Notes: generated from the letters alone by a model not told the origin. Shown: positions 17,035 to 26,198, counted from the first letter of the stretch. The stretch: DNA of 41,792 nt from Candidatus Collinsella stercoripullorum (GCA_019117005.1 DXAO01000049.1:1-41792); one strand, 5' to 3'. Program-made: numbers and translations.

Positions 17035-17724
17035 TCAGGCGAGGGGCGACCGCGGAAGAACGACCTCGCGCGTCGCCACCTGTGCGACGAGCGCCGGGTC
17101 GTGCGAGACGACCATGAGCCCCATCCCCCGCTCCCCCGCGATCTCGAGCACCGCGCGCCACACCTGAGCCTGCGTGAGCGCATCGAGCATGGCGCTCATC
17201 TCGTCGCAGATGAGGTAGGCGGGATGCGCCAGCAGGGCCCGCACGATGCAGAACCGCATGAGCTCCCCGCCCGAGAGCTCGTGCGGGAGCCTCGACAGCC
17301 ATTCGTCGCGGATGCCGAACGCCTCGATCAGCCCCTCGCCGCGCACGCGTTCCAGAGCCGCCGCGCGCGGAAGGTCCGCGGCGCCCTCCGCGAGCGACCT
17401 CCCCATCCGCATCCGCGGGTCGAAAGCCTGCTCGGGATGCTGCCAGATGAGCTGCACGGCACGCGCCGCCTCGGCGCCCGCGCGGTCCGCGCCCCCGGTG
17501 CCCGCACGGCGATCGCGACCCGTCATCGAGGCGCCGTCGACCGAGACCGAGCCCCCCTGCGGCGCGAGGTACCCCGCGAGCAGCCGGCACAGGGTCGTCT
17601 TCCCCGCGCCCGACGGCGCCCGCAGCGCCACCCGCTCCCCCGCCTCGACGGCGAGCGAGAGCCCGCGGTACAGCGGGGCGGCCCCCGGGTACCCGAAGGT
17701 TATGTCACGCGCCTCGAGGGCCAT
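17035..17724 (-). CDS. ABC importer ATPase, second (NikE/DppF/OppF type)
   Basis: Cytoplasmic ATPase of 229 aa, last gene of the importer operon. Walker A is APSGAGKTTLCRLL (about residues 37-50), the Q-loop region is VQLIWQHPEQAFDP, the signature is LSGGELMRFCIVRALL, Walker B is AYLICDEMSAMLD and the switch His is VVSHDPALV. 'EMSAMLDALTQAQVW' matches the NikE/DppF subgroup. It is shorter than OppF because it lacks the C-terminal solute-specific extension. The start at 17724 overlaps the end of the first ATPase gene by 20 bases, implying coupled translation. The Shine-Dalgarno (GAGGCGATGGG) is inside the upstream gene. Confidence 0.9.
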   Translation of the reverse strand: MALEARDITFGYPGAAPLYRGLSLAVEAGERVALRAPSGAGKTTLCRLLAGYLAPQGGSVSVDGASMTGRDRRAGTGGADRAGAEAARAVQLIWQHPEQAFDPRMRMGRSLAEGAADLPRAAALERVRGEGLIEAFGIRDEWLSRLPHELSGGELMRFCIVRALLAHPAYLICDEMSAMLDALTQAQVWRAVLEIAGERGMGLMVVSHDPALVAQVATREVVLPRSPLA

Positions 17725-18841
17725 CGCCCATCGCCTCGCTTCCGTCCAGTCCCGATGCCGCCGGGCCGCCCGCGATCCCGCCCCGCATCGGGACGGGGGC
17801 CGCGGGCCCCGGGAAGCGGCCGTCATCCGCGCACGCCGCCCCGGCCGCGCGGTCTCCGCCGTCGCGCGCCGTCCCGGACGGGCCGACGCCCGCATGCGCC
17901 GTCCCGGCCGCGAAGCCCCCGCCGTCGAGCGCAGCCTCGGCCGCGGCCGCATCCATACCGTGCCTCGGCATCGCGTACCACAGCGCCCGCGAGAACGGGT
18001 CGCGCAGAAGCCCCGGCGCGGCGAAGCTCGAGGCGGCGGTCTCCTCCACCACGGTGCCGTCGCGAAAGACCGCCACCCGGTCCGCCACGCGCAGGGCGAG
18101 CTCGAGGTCGTGCGTGATGAGCAGCACGCCCCCGCCCCCGTCGGCGAAGGACCGCAGGTCGCCCACGGCGCGCACGGCGAGGTCCATGTCCAGCCCGGGC
18201 GTCGGCTCGTCCGCCACGATCAGGCGCGGCGCATCGACCAGCGCGCAGGTCAGCAGCACGCGGCGCGCCATGCCCCCGGACAGCTCGTGGGGGTACATCC
18301 GCTCGACGGACGCGGGCAGGCCGTACGCCGCGAACAGCTCGCGCATGCGGGCGCGCCGGCGCTCCCGCTCCGCCCAGGGGTGCGCCCCGACGACCTGCGC
18401 GCCCACGCACATGAGCGGGTCCAGGTGCGTCACGCTCTGGGGGACCAGGGAGATCCCGCGCCCGCGGAGACGGGCGAGCCCCGCCGCGTCCTGCGGGGAG
18501 CCGTCGAACCAGATGCGACCGGTCACGAGCGCGTTGGGCTCGAAGATCCCGAGCAGCGCGTCCGCGAGCACCGTCTTGCCCGAACCGCTCGCCCCCACCA
18601 CCGCGAGCACCTCGCCCGCGTGCACCGACAGCGTGAGGTCCCTCAGGACCTCGACGCGACGGCGCGGCGCGCTGAAATACGGGGCGTCGGGGTCGTAGAG
18701 GTCGAAGGAGACGGACAGCCCGTCGACGAAGAGCAGGTGGCTGCCGCCCGGGTGCCTCGAGGCGCCGGCATGGCTGTGGCGATGGTGGAACTCCCCGTCG
18801 CGATGGCCCACCGGACGCCCGGCGGTGTCGTCACGCATCAT
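17705..18841 (-). CDS. ABC importer ATPase, first (NikD/DppD/OppD type)
   Basis: Cytoplasmic ATPase of 378 aa. An atypical His-rich N-terminal leader (HRDGEFHHRHSHAGASRH, about residues 12-29) precedes the ATPase domain. Walker A is VGASGSGKTVLADALLG, the Q-loop is LVPQSVTHLDPLM, the signature is LSGGMARRVLLTCALV, Walker B is LIVADEPTPGLD and the switch His is ITHDLELAL. After the domain there is an Ala/Gly-rich tail of about 80 residues unlike the usual OppD C-terminal region. The ATG at 18841 overlaps the permease stop in an ATGA, so translation is coupled. The His cluster would suit metal binding, in line with nickel-type importers, but this is inference. Confidence 0.9.
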   Translation of the reverse strand: MMRDDTAGRPVGHRDGEFHHRHSHAGASRHPGGSHLLFVDGLSVSFDLYDPDAPYFSAPRRRVEVLRDLTLSVHAGEVLAVVGASGSGKTVLADALLGIFEPNALVTGRIWFDGSPQDAAGLARLRGRGISLVPQSVTHLDPLMCVGAQVVGAHPWAERERRRARMRELFAAYGLPASVERMYPHELSGGMARRVLLTCALVDAPRLIVADEPTPGLDMDLAVRAVGDLRSFADGGGGVLLITHDLELALRVADRVAVFRDGTVVEETAASSFAAPGLLRDPFSRALWYAMPRHGMDAAAAEAALDGGGFAAGTAHAGVGPSGTARDGGDRAAGAACADDGRFPGPAAPVPMRGGIAGGPAASGLDGSEAMGDGPRGA

Positions 18842-21102
18842 GCCTGCACCCCCTCGACGGACAGGAGCCTGCGCAGCGCGGAGCCGACCCGGTCGAACAT
18901 GAGCACGACGGCCAGCAGGGCCGCACCCGGGAACACCGCGAGCCACCAGGCGCCGGAGGTGAGGTAGCCCATCGCCTCGGACAGGATCACGCCGATCGCG
19001 GGCTGCTCGGGGGAAAGCCCGAAGCCCAGGAAGGTGATGGAGGCCTCGTGCAGGATGGCATGGGGAAACAGCAGGACGAGCCCGACGAGGTACTGCGGGA
19101 GCACGCAGGGAAGCGCATGGGTGAGCGCGAGCCGCACCCCCGACACCCCGAGCGCGCGCGAGCACGCCATGAAGGGCTGCGCCCGCAGCTGCATGATCTC
19201 GGCGCGCAGCACGCGGGTGAGGCTCGGCCAGTGCGTGAGCGCCACGCCGACGCAGACGCCCGCCGCTCCGCGCCCGAGGGCGTAGCTCACCAGGATCAGC
19301 AGCACGATGTGCGGCACGCCCATGATGAGGTCGATGAGCCATCCGACGACCGCGTCGACCCGCGGGCCGCCGAGCGCGGAGGCGGCGGCGAGGACGAGGG
19401 CGATGACGGACGAGACGGCCGCCGAGACGGCGCCGACGACGACGGAGGTCGAGAGCCCGGCGAGTGTGCGCGCGAGCATGTCGCGGCCCATCCAGTCCGT
19501 CCCGAAGGGGTGCTCGAGGCACGGGGCGAGGTTGGTCGCGGTGAAATCGGTTGCCGAAGCGCGCTCGGCCGACAGGGCGCCGGCGACGACCGCGGCGGTG
19601 AGGACGGCGAGGGCGACGAGGGCGCCGGCGAGCAGGGCGCGCCTCCCCCCGAGCAGGCCGCGGGGGCGCGGCGCGTGGATGCGCAACGGGACGCCGCCGG
19701 GGACCGGCTCCCCTGCCGAGCGGCCGCCCTCCCGCGGCCCCGGGGCCGCCGCGGCGACAGGATCCGGCCCCTCTGCCGAGCGGCCGCCCGCCGAGGGCGC
19801 CGCACCGGCGCCGACGGAGTCCGGCACCGCGACCGAACGGCGGCCGCCCTCCAACGGCCCCGGCGCCGCCGCGGCGACAGGGGCCGTCGCACCGTCGCAG
19901 GCCGCGACGAGCGCCCCGCCGCCACGACCGGCAGCCGCCCCCTCAGGGACCGGACGGGACGGGGCGTCGCCGGCGCCCGCCGCGGAGCCGCCCGCGCCGG
20001 CACCGGCCCCCTCGTCGGCGCCGCGGACCGCCCCGGCGCCGCCAACCGCCCTCATGCGCGGGTCGACCGCCCCGTACAGCAGGTTCGCCGCGAGGTTCCC
20101 CGCGAACACGATGGCCGAGGTGGCCAGCGCGATGCCCACGAGCAGCGGCGCGTCCCCGCCGAGCCCCGCGGTGACGGCGGCCTGGCCCAGGCCGGGGTAC
20201 GAGAAGACCTGCTCCACCAGCACCGACCCGCCGACGATCTCGCTCACCGAGGTGAACTGCAGGGTGAGCGCGGGCAGCGCCAGGTTGCGCAGGCCGTGGC
20301 GGAGCACGGCGCGGCGGCGCGTCTCCCCGCGCGCCTCGGCGAAGCGCATGTACTCGCTCGCCATGACGTCGACGGTCTTCTCGCGCGTGTGGAGCGCGAC
20401 GTTGGCCACGCCGGTCAGGGAGAGCACGAGGGCGGGCAGCGCGGCATGGTGGATGCGGTCGAGCAGCGTGACGCTCGCCGAGGAGGCGCCGATGGGAACC
20501 GAGAACCCCACCGGGAACCAGCCGAGCCAGACCGAGAAGACCATCAGCGCCAACATGGCGAGCCAGAACCCGGGCGTGGCGGAGAGCAGGTAGCACCATC
20601 CGCGCACAAGGCGGTCGAACAGGCTGCCTTGCGCGGCGCCCGCGGCGACCCCGAGCGCGAACCCGATGGCCCCGGAGAGCAGCCAGGCGCAGGCGAGCAG
20701 CAGCGCCGACCCCGCGAGCCGCTCGCCCACGACCTCGACGACCGGGGCGTTGAAGCGCAGGCTCTCCCCCAGGTCGCCGCGCAGGGCGTCGGAGGCCCAT
20801 GCGGCGTAGCGCTCCGCGAAGGGCTCGCCCGCGCCCCAGCGCTCGGCGAGCTCCTCCCGCTTCTCCGCGCTCATGGAGAGCAGCGCGGCCTGGCCGGTGT
20901 TGGCCTGGACCGGGTCGATGGGCGAGGCGCTCACCAGGGCGACCGTCACCATGCTCACCGCGACCATGAGCAGGGCGAAGCGAGCGAGCTGGCCGGCGGC
21001 GAAGCGCAGGGCGGCGGGCATGCGCCGTGCGCCCCGGGGCCGACCGGGGGCGGCGGGCGCGCACCCGCCGCCTGCCCCCGTCATCGGGCGACGGCCGCTC
21101 AC
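18838..21102 (-). CDS. Fused ABC importer permease (OppB/NikB-like plus OppC/NikC-like in one chain)
   Basis: Membrane protein of about 754 aa joining the two permeases that are normally separate. The first half (about 30-340) has the NikB/DppB layout and the EAA loop AEARGETRRRAVLRHGLRNLALPAL. A linker of about 130 residues, rich in Ala/Gly/Pro, contains two copies of a 40-residue unit (VAAAAPGP-L/R-EGGR...). The second half (about 475-754) begins with RPRGLLGGRRALLAGALVALAV, then HPFGTDWMGRDMLART, the typical DppC/NikC signature, and its EAA loop CSRALGVSGVRLALTHALPCVLP. No stop or frame break lies between the halves. GTG at 21102 overlaps the binding-protein stop (GTGA). ATGs at 21084 and 21021 are alternative starts with weak Shine-Dalgarno. 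Confidence 0.9.
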   Translation of the reverse strand: MSGRRPMTGAGGGCAPAAPGRPRGARRMPAALRFAAGQLARFALLMVAVSMVTVALVSASPIDPVQANTGQAALLSMSAEKREELAERWGAGEPFAERYAAWASDALRGDLGESLRFNAPVVEVVGERLAGSALLLACAWLLSGAIGFALGVAAGAAQGSLFDRLVRGWCYLLSATPGFWLAMLALMVFSVWLGWFPVGFSVPIGASSASVTLLDRIHHAALPALVLSLTGVANVALHTREKTVDVMASEYMRFAEARGETRRRAVLRHGLRNLALPALTLQFTSVSEIVGGSVLVEQVFSYPGLGQAAVTAGLGGDAPLLVGIALATSAIVFAGNLAANLLYGAVDPRMRAVGGAGAVRGADEGAGAGAGGSAAGAGDAPSRPVPEGAAAGRGGGALVAACDGATAPVAAAAPGPLEGGRRSVAVPDSVGAGAAPSAGGRSAEGPDPVAAAAPGPREGGRSAGEPVPGGVPLRIHAPRPRGLLGGRRALLAGALVALAVLTAAVVAGALSAERASATDFTATNLAPCLEHPFGTDWMGRDMLARTLAGLSTSVVVGAVSAAVSSVIALVLAAASALGGPRVDAVVGWLIDLIMGVPHIVLLILVSYALGRGAAGVCVGVALTHWPSLTRVLRAEIMQLRAQPFMACSRALGVSGVRLALTHALPCVLPQYLVGLVLLFPHAILHEASITFLGFGLSPEQPAIGVILSEAMGYLTSGAWWLAVFPGAALLAVVLMFDRVGSALRRLLSVEGVQA
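19723..19890. repeat. 120-bp repeat inside the permease linker
   Basis: The block starting GGCCGCCCTCC at 19722 recurs at 19842, an offset of exactly 120 bases (40 codons), with about 85-90% identity over some 45 bases. It stays in frame, so the linker grew by duplication. Confidence 0.6.
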
Positions 21103-22745
21103 GCGCCCCAGCTCCAGCGGTCGACGTTGTTCACGAGCGACCATCCGTGCCCGTGCGGATGGGGCTTCTGGTCCGCGACGTCGAGCCCGTCGCGCTGGAA
21201 GTAGAGGTGGTCGACGTTGGCGATCCAGCACCAGGTCGCGGCGCCCTGCGGGGCCACGCCCTCGGTGCCGTCCCACATGGCGCGCCGCCACAGGTCGAAG
21301 GAGGAGCCCATGTCCGTCTGCGCGAGCGCCGCGTCCAGGTACGCATCGACCGTCGCGCTCTCGTAGCAGGCGTAGTTGCCCCACCCCGTCGAGTAGTTGA
21401 GCTCGTAGACCTCCACCGGGGAGTTGGACCCCCAGCCCCACAGCACGGGGCTCTCGTATTGGTGCGGGTAGATCTCGTCCCAGCTACCGCCGCGCGGCGA
21501 GACCTCGATGCCGAGCTCGCGCATCTGGTCGGCGAACTCGTTCGCGATCGCCTGGCGCACCGAGTCATCCGACGCGTACCACAGGTCGAAGGCGGCGCGC
21601 ACCCCGTCGCGCTCGCGGATGCCGTCCCCGCCGACCGTCCACCCCGCATCGTCGAGCAGCTCGCAGGCGCCGGCGCGGTCGTACTCCACCCGCATGTCGT
21701 CGCTGGACCACGGCATGCCGTCGCCCACGCTGAAGGCCTCGGTGCCGTACCCCGCGATCACGTGGTCGATGACCGCCTGGCGGTCGACGCCCCGGCAGAT
21801 GGCCCGCCTGACCGCCACGTCACAGGTCACGTCGTTGCCCGTCGGGTACGCCATATCCCCCTCGACCGTCTTGGTGCCCCCCGCCTCCACGCAGGGCAGG
21901 GAGATCCCGCGCGAGTCCACGGTCCCGTACGCGGCGAGCCGGTAGCCCTCGAAGGACCGGTCCGCGTGGGTGGCGTAGGTGTAGGCGATGTCCACCTGCC
22001 CGGCCTGCACCGCGGCGAGCGCCGCGTCCTCGTCCATGAACACGACCACGAGGCGCTCGATGTTGGGGGCCTCGCCGTAGTAACCGGGGTTCGCGCGGAA
22101 GATGACCTACTGCCCGCGGTCCCACTGCTCGAGCAGGTACCTTCCCGAGCCGACGGGGCTCTCCCCGTACCCCTCGCCGTAGGCGTGCTCGGGCACGATG
22201 CCCATGACGGCGAGGGTGTAGAGCAGCGCGTTGTAGGGCTTGCTCAGGCGCAGCTCCACCACGGTGTCGCTCAGGGCGACCGCCTCGTCGACCATCGAGA
22301 GGTCCGCCTCGGAGGTGCCGCCGTGGGCGATGGAGTTCACCGTGAAGGCGACGTCCGCGGCCGTCAGGGGCTCCCCGTCGCTGAAGCGCGCGTCGTCGCG
22401 GATGGTGAACGTCCAGATGAGCCCGTCGTCCGAGCACAGGTACTCGGTGGCGAGGTCGTTGGTGAAGTTCAGCTCGTCGTCCGTGACGATGAGGGTCGAC
22501 TGGATGAGCGGCTCGTGCACATGCTCGCCGCATCCCCACGCGACGAGGGGGTCGAACCCCGCCGCGGGCTCGCTGCCCGCGTTCATGGCCACGACGACCT
22601 GACGCGAGGGATCGACCCCGCCCGATGCGCCCGAGCCGGCCGATGCCCCGTCCCCACCCGAGCAGCCGGCGAGCGCCGACGCCGCCCCGGCGAGCGCGGC
22701 GCCCAGAAGGCCGCGCCTCGTGATTGCCGTACCTGCAGCTTCCAT
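21099..22745 (-). pseudogene. Extracellular solute-binding protein, family 5 (importer lipoprotein), interrupted by one amber codon
   Basis: Full length would be 548 aa. The N terminus is a twin-arginine-like lipoprotein signal: ITRRGLLGAALAGAASALAGC with lipobox Cys near 28. Family-5 features follow (TFTIRDDARFSDGEPLTAADVAF, SKPYNALLYTLAVMGIVPEH, GSGRYLLEQWDRGQ). Codon 213 (22109-22107) is TAG. The same frame continues without any other defect through VIFRANPGYYGEAPNIERLVV to the stop at 21101-21099. CAG-TAG-GTC lies where relatives have a Gln or similar residue, so one C-to-T change in CAG explains it. Causes could be a real loss, a sequencing error or readthrough. TAG ends other genes here, so a changed code is unlikely. 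Substrate (nickel or peptide) open. Confidence 0.85.
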
Positions 22746-22760
22746 GTGAATCCTTCAGAA

Positions 22761-22788
22761 GTGTTACGAATACCATGATTCGTGTTAC
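22761..22788 (-). promoter_or_regulatory. Candidate operator GTGTTAC-N14-GTGTTAC with inner dyad
   Basis: Two direct GTGTTAC copies, 21 bases apart, flank an inner dyad ACGAAT-N6-ATTCGT (22766-22783). It lies just downstream of the predicted start of transcription of the importer operon. The 28-base length and CGAAT/ATTCG core recall NikR operators, but the outer halves are direct, not inverted. Confidence 0.45.
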
Positions 22789-22798
22789 CGACCTGGGC

Positions 22799-22828
22799 AT
22801 CGTATCATTGGAGTCGACTCCAACGCAA
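22799..22828 (-). promoter_or_regulatory. Importer promoter with palindrome between -35 and -10
   Basis: Minus strand TTGCGT (22828-22823), an 18-base spacer and TACGAT (22804-22799). The perfect 16-base palindrome TTGGAGTCGACTCCAA (22808-22823) fills the spacer. A regulator binding here would sit between the sigma contacts, as MerR-type proteins or steric repressors do. Confidence 0.5.
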
Positions 22829-22864
22829 GCGCCCCGCCCGGGGGGATCCCTCCGGACGGGGCGC
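22829..22864 (-). terminator. Terminator-like hairpin after pepC
   Basis: GCGCCCCG/CGGGGCGC (22829-22836 with 22857-22864) is extended inward after one mismatch by at least six more pairs. It lies between the pepC stop and the importer promoter. The tail on the minus strand is TTGCGTT, only partly U-rich. Confidence 0.55.
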
Positions 22865-22940
22865 GAGGACCGATCGGGCAGAAGGCCGCGGGTCGGCGGA
22901 TATGGGAGCGCGGCGGGCAGGCGCTGCCGGCGGGAGCCGC

Positions 22941-24290
22941 CTAGCGGGCGAGCGCGCCCATGGGGTCCCAGGGGGCGAGCTCGACCGGAGCGGACTCGTA
23001 GGCGGCGAGCTCCTCGGCCGTCAGGTACTTCTTGTCCACGACCACCTGGTAGACGTACTCGGAGAACCAGGCGTCCGACGCGATGTCGTAACCCTTCTTG
23101 CCGCGGTCGCAGCCCCAGCTGTTCTCGATCCGCCAGCGGGTGGGGTTGCCGTCGCCGTCCAGGTTCACGCCCTGCAGCGTCATGGCGTGGGTCATGAGCG
23201 ACTCGCCGTAGTCAAGGCGGGCGGCCTTGTCCAGGCCGGCCTCGATGTCCATGCCGAACAGCCCGTCGATATCGAGCGCGGCGGGGTCGAGCACGCCGTC
23301 CGCGCGCAGGAAGCTCTGCCCCACATCGGACCCGAACCACACGGGCAGGCCGTCGGAGAGCTGGGCGACCGCCATGCGCTTGAGCGACTCGATCGGCAGG
23401 TTCACGTAGCGCACCCCGCCGTCCTCGACGACGTTGCCGAGGAACTTGACGGTGTAGGAGCGCAGATAGGGCTTATCCGAGGTCGGCGCGTTGATGACCG
23501 AGATGTAGTCGTCCAGGTCCATGTCGACGAACTCGGCGAAGAAGGCCTGGGGCGTGTAGGTGCCGCTCGCCTTGAGCTCGTTGGCGTCGTCGCGGATGCG
23601 GACCTCGAAGCTCGCCGGCGGCTCGCCCAGGCAGATGACCAGGTAGCGGTATACGTCGTCCATGAGCCCGGATTTGATCCGCGCGAGCTCTCCGGCGTCC
23701 GCCCCGACCGCGACGGCGTCGCGCAGCCGCTTGGCCCCGGCGCGCAGGTACCGCGTCAGGTGCTGGTTGAGGTCGCCCGTGTTGGACGAGTGGAAGGTCT
23801 CGGGCATGGCCTCCTTGGGCACCACGCCGTACTTCTTCACGAGGGAGCGGAACATGTCCCACTGGCCGCCGTCGCACAGCGGGTCGGTGAGCAGGTAGGC
23901 GACCTCGCGGTCCGCCAGGGGCTTGCCGGCGGTGGCGATGACGTTCTCGAAGAACCAGTTGGAGCGCTCGTACTTGTCCCAGAACAGCGGGTAGGCCTGG
24001 GACAGCTCGAAGGTCTTGAGGCCGAGCTTCCTCATGATGCGGAAGCGCATGGTGTTGAGGCTCGCGAACATCCAGCAGCGGCCCGAGCGCTTCTGGTCGG
24101 TGATATCCCCCTGCTCGAGCTGGATATCGAAGGTGGTGGTGGCGAGCGCCGCCGCCTGGGGGTTGCGGGCGGCGGAGGCGATGCCGGCGCTGGTGACGGC
24201 GTTGCGGGCGATGGCGCATGCGCGGTCGCCCTCGAGGGCGGCGCGGGCGCCCGCGATGACCTCCGGCGTGAGGGCGGGGTTGCGGTCCAT
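22941..24290 (-). CDS. pepC: Aminopeptidase C / bleomycin hydrolase
   Basis: Papain-like C1B cysteine aminopeptidase (449 aa), a cytoplasmic hexamer in known members that trims oligopeptides. The nucleophile is in QKRSGRCWMFASLN (Cys about 77). The His is in SLMTHAMTLQGVN and the Asn in RIENSWGCDRGKKGY. Typical PepC blocks include ELSQAYPLFWDKYERSNWF and LCDGGQWDM. The chain ends in PMGALAR, close to the usual C terminus that reaches into the active site. Start ATG 24290 with AAAGGAG upstream. The gene is divergent from cca. A TATGCT -10-like box (24505-24500) lies about 200 bases upstream, without a clear -35. Confidence 0.96.
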   Translation of the reverse strand: MDRNPALTPEVIAGARAALEGDRACAIARNAVTSAGIASAARNPQAAALATTTFDIQLEQGDITDQKRSGRCWMFASLNTMRFRIMRKLGLKTFELSQAYPLFWDKYERSNWFFENVIATAGKPLADREVAYLLTDPLCDGGQWDMFRSLVKKYGVVPKEAMPETFHSSNTGDLNQHLTRYLRAGAKRLRDAVAVGADAGELARIKSGLMDDVYRYLVICLGEPPASFEVRIRDDANELKASGTYTPQAFFAEFVDMDLDDYISVINAPTSDKPYLRSYTVKFLGNVVEDGGVRYVNLPIESLKRMAVAQLSDGLPVWFGSDVGQSFLRADGVLDPAALDIDGLFGMDIEAGLDKAARLDYGESLMTHAMTLQGVNLDGDGNPTRWRIENSWGCDRGKKGYDIASDAWFSEYVYQVVVDKKYLTAEELAAYESAPVELAPWDPMGALAR

Positions 24291-24757
24291 GGAGGCTCCT
24301 TTCATCAAGCCCGGGGAACCACCGATCGCGTTCGCGCCAGATGCCGCCGCGGCGAGACGGACGCGGGCGAGGGCGCGGAGGGCGCGGTTGCGCTGCGCCG
24401 ACGGAGCCCGAGCCCGCAGGCGCCCGCCACGGGGGGCGCGGCGCGGGATGGATCGGTCGGTGTTCCCCTAGGTCCGGTAGGTTTACAGGTCCGACCGCTA
24501 GCATACCCCGCGCGCGGGCCGGGGGCCGGCCGTCAACAATTTCCCATATCCGCGGGGCGCGCCGCGCACGCCGCGCGCCCACGGCGTGCGCGTCGGCATC
24601 GGGGGCGGCGAACCGGGGCCGTCGGACGGGCGGCAGCGCCCCTGCGCCGCGGCGGACGGCGGCATCGCCCGGAGCGCCATGCACGGAGGCGCCCCGTGGG
24701 CGGGGCAACGGTATACTGGTACGCAGGACCAAGGGACAGAAGGCGGTGGAATCCGTG
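24291..24757. other. Divergent intergenic region pepC / cca
   Basis: 467 bases, mostly very G+C rich. -10-like boxes are TATGCT on minus (24505-24500) and TATACT on plus (24712-24717), both lacking a good -35. No small gene or structured RNA recognised. Confidence 0.45.
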
Positions 24758-26179
24758 ATGGATGCGAAGATGCGTCCCCAGTTGAACGGCATCGGGCTCT
24801 CCCGGGCCGGCGAGCGCGTGCTGCGCGTCCTCGAGGACGCCGGGCTCGAGGCCTGGGTCGTCGGCGGGTGGGTCCGCGACGCGCTCAGGGGGGACGCGGG
24901 CCACGACGTCGACCTCTGCTGCTCAGGATCGTGGCAGGAAAGCGAGGCTGCCCTGCACGCGGCGGGAATCCGCGTGGTCGAGTCCGGCATCCGCTTCGGC
25001 GGGATCACCGCGGTGGAGGACGGCGAGCGCATCGAGGTCACCACCTACCGCCTGGACGGATTCTACACCGACGGCCGCCACCCCGAGCAGGTCACTCGGG
25101 CCGAGCGCGTGGAGGACGACCTCGCGCGGCGCGACTTCACCGTGAACGCCATGGCGTGGCATCCCGAGCGCGGGCTGCTCGACCTCTACGACGGGGCCGG
25201 CGACCTCGCGCGCGGGCTCATCCGCGCGGTGGGCGACCCCCGCCGCCGCTTCGAGGAGGACGCCCTGCGGATGCTGCGCGCGGTGCGCTTCGCATGCCGG
25301 CTCGACTTCCGCATCGAGGAGGCCACCGCCGCCGCGCTGGCGGACTGCGCCCCCCTGCTCGACCGCGTCGCCCGCGAGCGCGTGGGCATCGAGCTCGAGG
25401 GCATCCTGGTCACCGCGCACGGCGGGGACGCCCTCCTGCACCACCCCGAGCTCATGTGCGCCGCCATCCCTGAGCTCGCGGCCTGCCGCGGGTTCGACCA
25501 GTGCAGCCCCTACCACGCCTACGACGTGTACGAGCACATCGCCCGCGTGCTCACGGTGGCGGGCGAGCTGTCGCGCTTCCGGATCGACGGGGGCGACCCC
25601 GATCAGCCCCCGTCGCCCTCGCTCATGTGGGCGGCGCTGCTCCACGACATCGGCAAGCCGGCGACCTTCACCCGGGACGAACGCGGGCGCGGGCACTTCT
25701 ACGGCCATCCGGAGCTCAGCGCGAAGATGGCGCGCGCGATCATGCGGCGCCTCTCCGTGCCGGGCGACGTGATCCGCGACGCGTGCCTGCTCATCCGCTA
25801 CCACGACCGCCCCATGATGGCGGAGCGCGAGGACCTGCTGCGCGCCATGGGCCTGTTCTCCGGCGAGGGCCTCGACACGCCGCGCCTCATGGGCGAGCTG
25901 TTCGACCTCAAGCGCGCCGACGCGCTCGGGAAGGCCCCCTCGTGCTTCTCGTATGTCGAGGACATCGAGCGGATGCGCGAGATGGTGCGCGAGCTTCTCG
26001 CCAACCGCGAGGCGTACGACCTCGACTCGCTCGATCTGCGCGGACGCGACCTCCTGGACGCCGGCGTGAAACCGGGGCCGCGCATCGGCGAGCTGCTCCG
26101 CCGCGCGCTCGAGGGCGCCGTCACCGGGGCGGTCCCCAACCGCCGCGCGGACCTGATCGCGTACCTCGACCTGACCTGA
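24758..26179 (+). CDS. cca: CCA tRNA nucleotidyltransferase / poly(A) polymerase family, with HD domain
   Basis: Class II nucleotidyltransferase (473 aa) that adds or repairs the 3' CCA of tRNAs. The head domain has VVGGWVRDALRG (about residues 28-39) and DVDLCCSG carrying the metal-binding Asp pair. RRDFTVNAMAW is at about 125-135 and the RNA-binding motif DALRMLRAVRFACRLDF at about 168-184. An HD phosphohydrolase-like domain (LLHDIGKPATF, HPELSAKMARAIM, RYHDRP) follows at about 290-360. Start ATG 24758 was preferred. ATG 24770 or GTG 24746 are possible, and the upstream AAGG is weak. tRNAs in this window already encode CCA, so repair or poly(A)-related work is likely important. Confidence 0.92.
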   Translation: MDAKMRPQLNGIGLSRAGERVLRVLEDAGLEAWVVGGWVRDALRGDAGHDVDLCCSGSWQESEAALHAAGIRVVESGIRFGGITAVEDGERIEVTTYRLDGFYTDGRHPEQVTRAERVEDDLARRDFTVNAMAWHPERGLLDLYDGAGDLARGLIRAVGDPRRRFEEDALRMLRAVRFACRLDFRIEEATAAALADCAPLLDRVARERVGIELEGILVTAHGGDALLHHPELMCAAIPELAACRGFDQCSPYHAYDVYEHIARVLTVAGELSRFRIDGGDPDQPPSPSLMWAALLHDIGKPATFTRDERGRGHFYGHPELSAKMARAIMRRLSVPGDVIRDACLLIRYHDRPMMAEREDLLRAMGLFSGEGLDTPRLMGELFDLKRADALGKAPSCFSYVEDIERMREMVRELLANREAYDLDSLDLRGRDLLDAGVKPGPRIGELLRRALEGAVTGAVPNRRADLIAYLDLT

Positions 26180-26198
26180 GGGGCGCCGTATGACGAAA

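Noticed and set aside
22107..22745. Separate short binding protein ending at the TAG
   Set aside because: The frame continues with matching family sequence right after the stop, so a broken full-length gene is the simpler reading.
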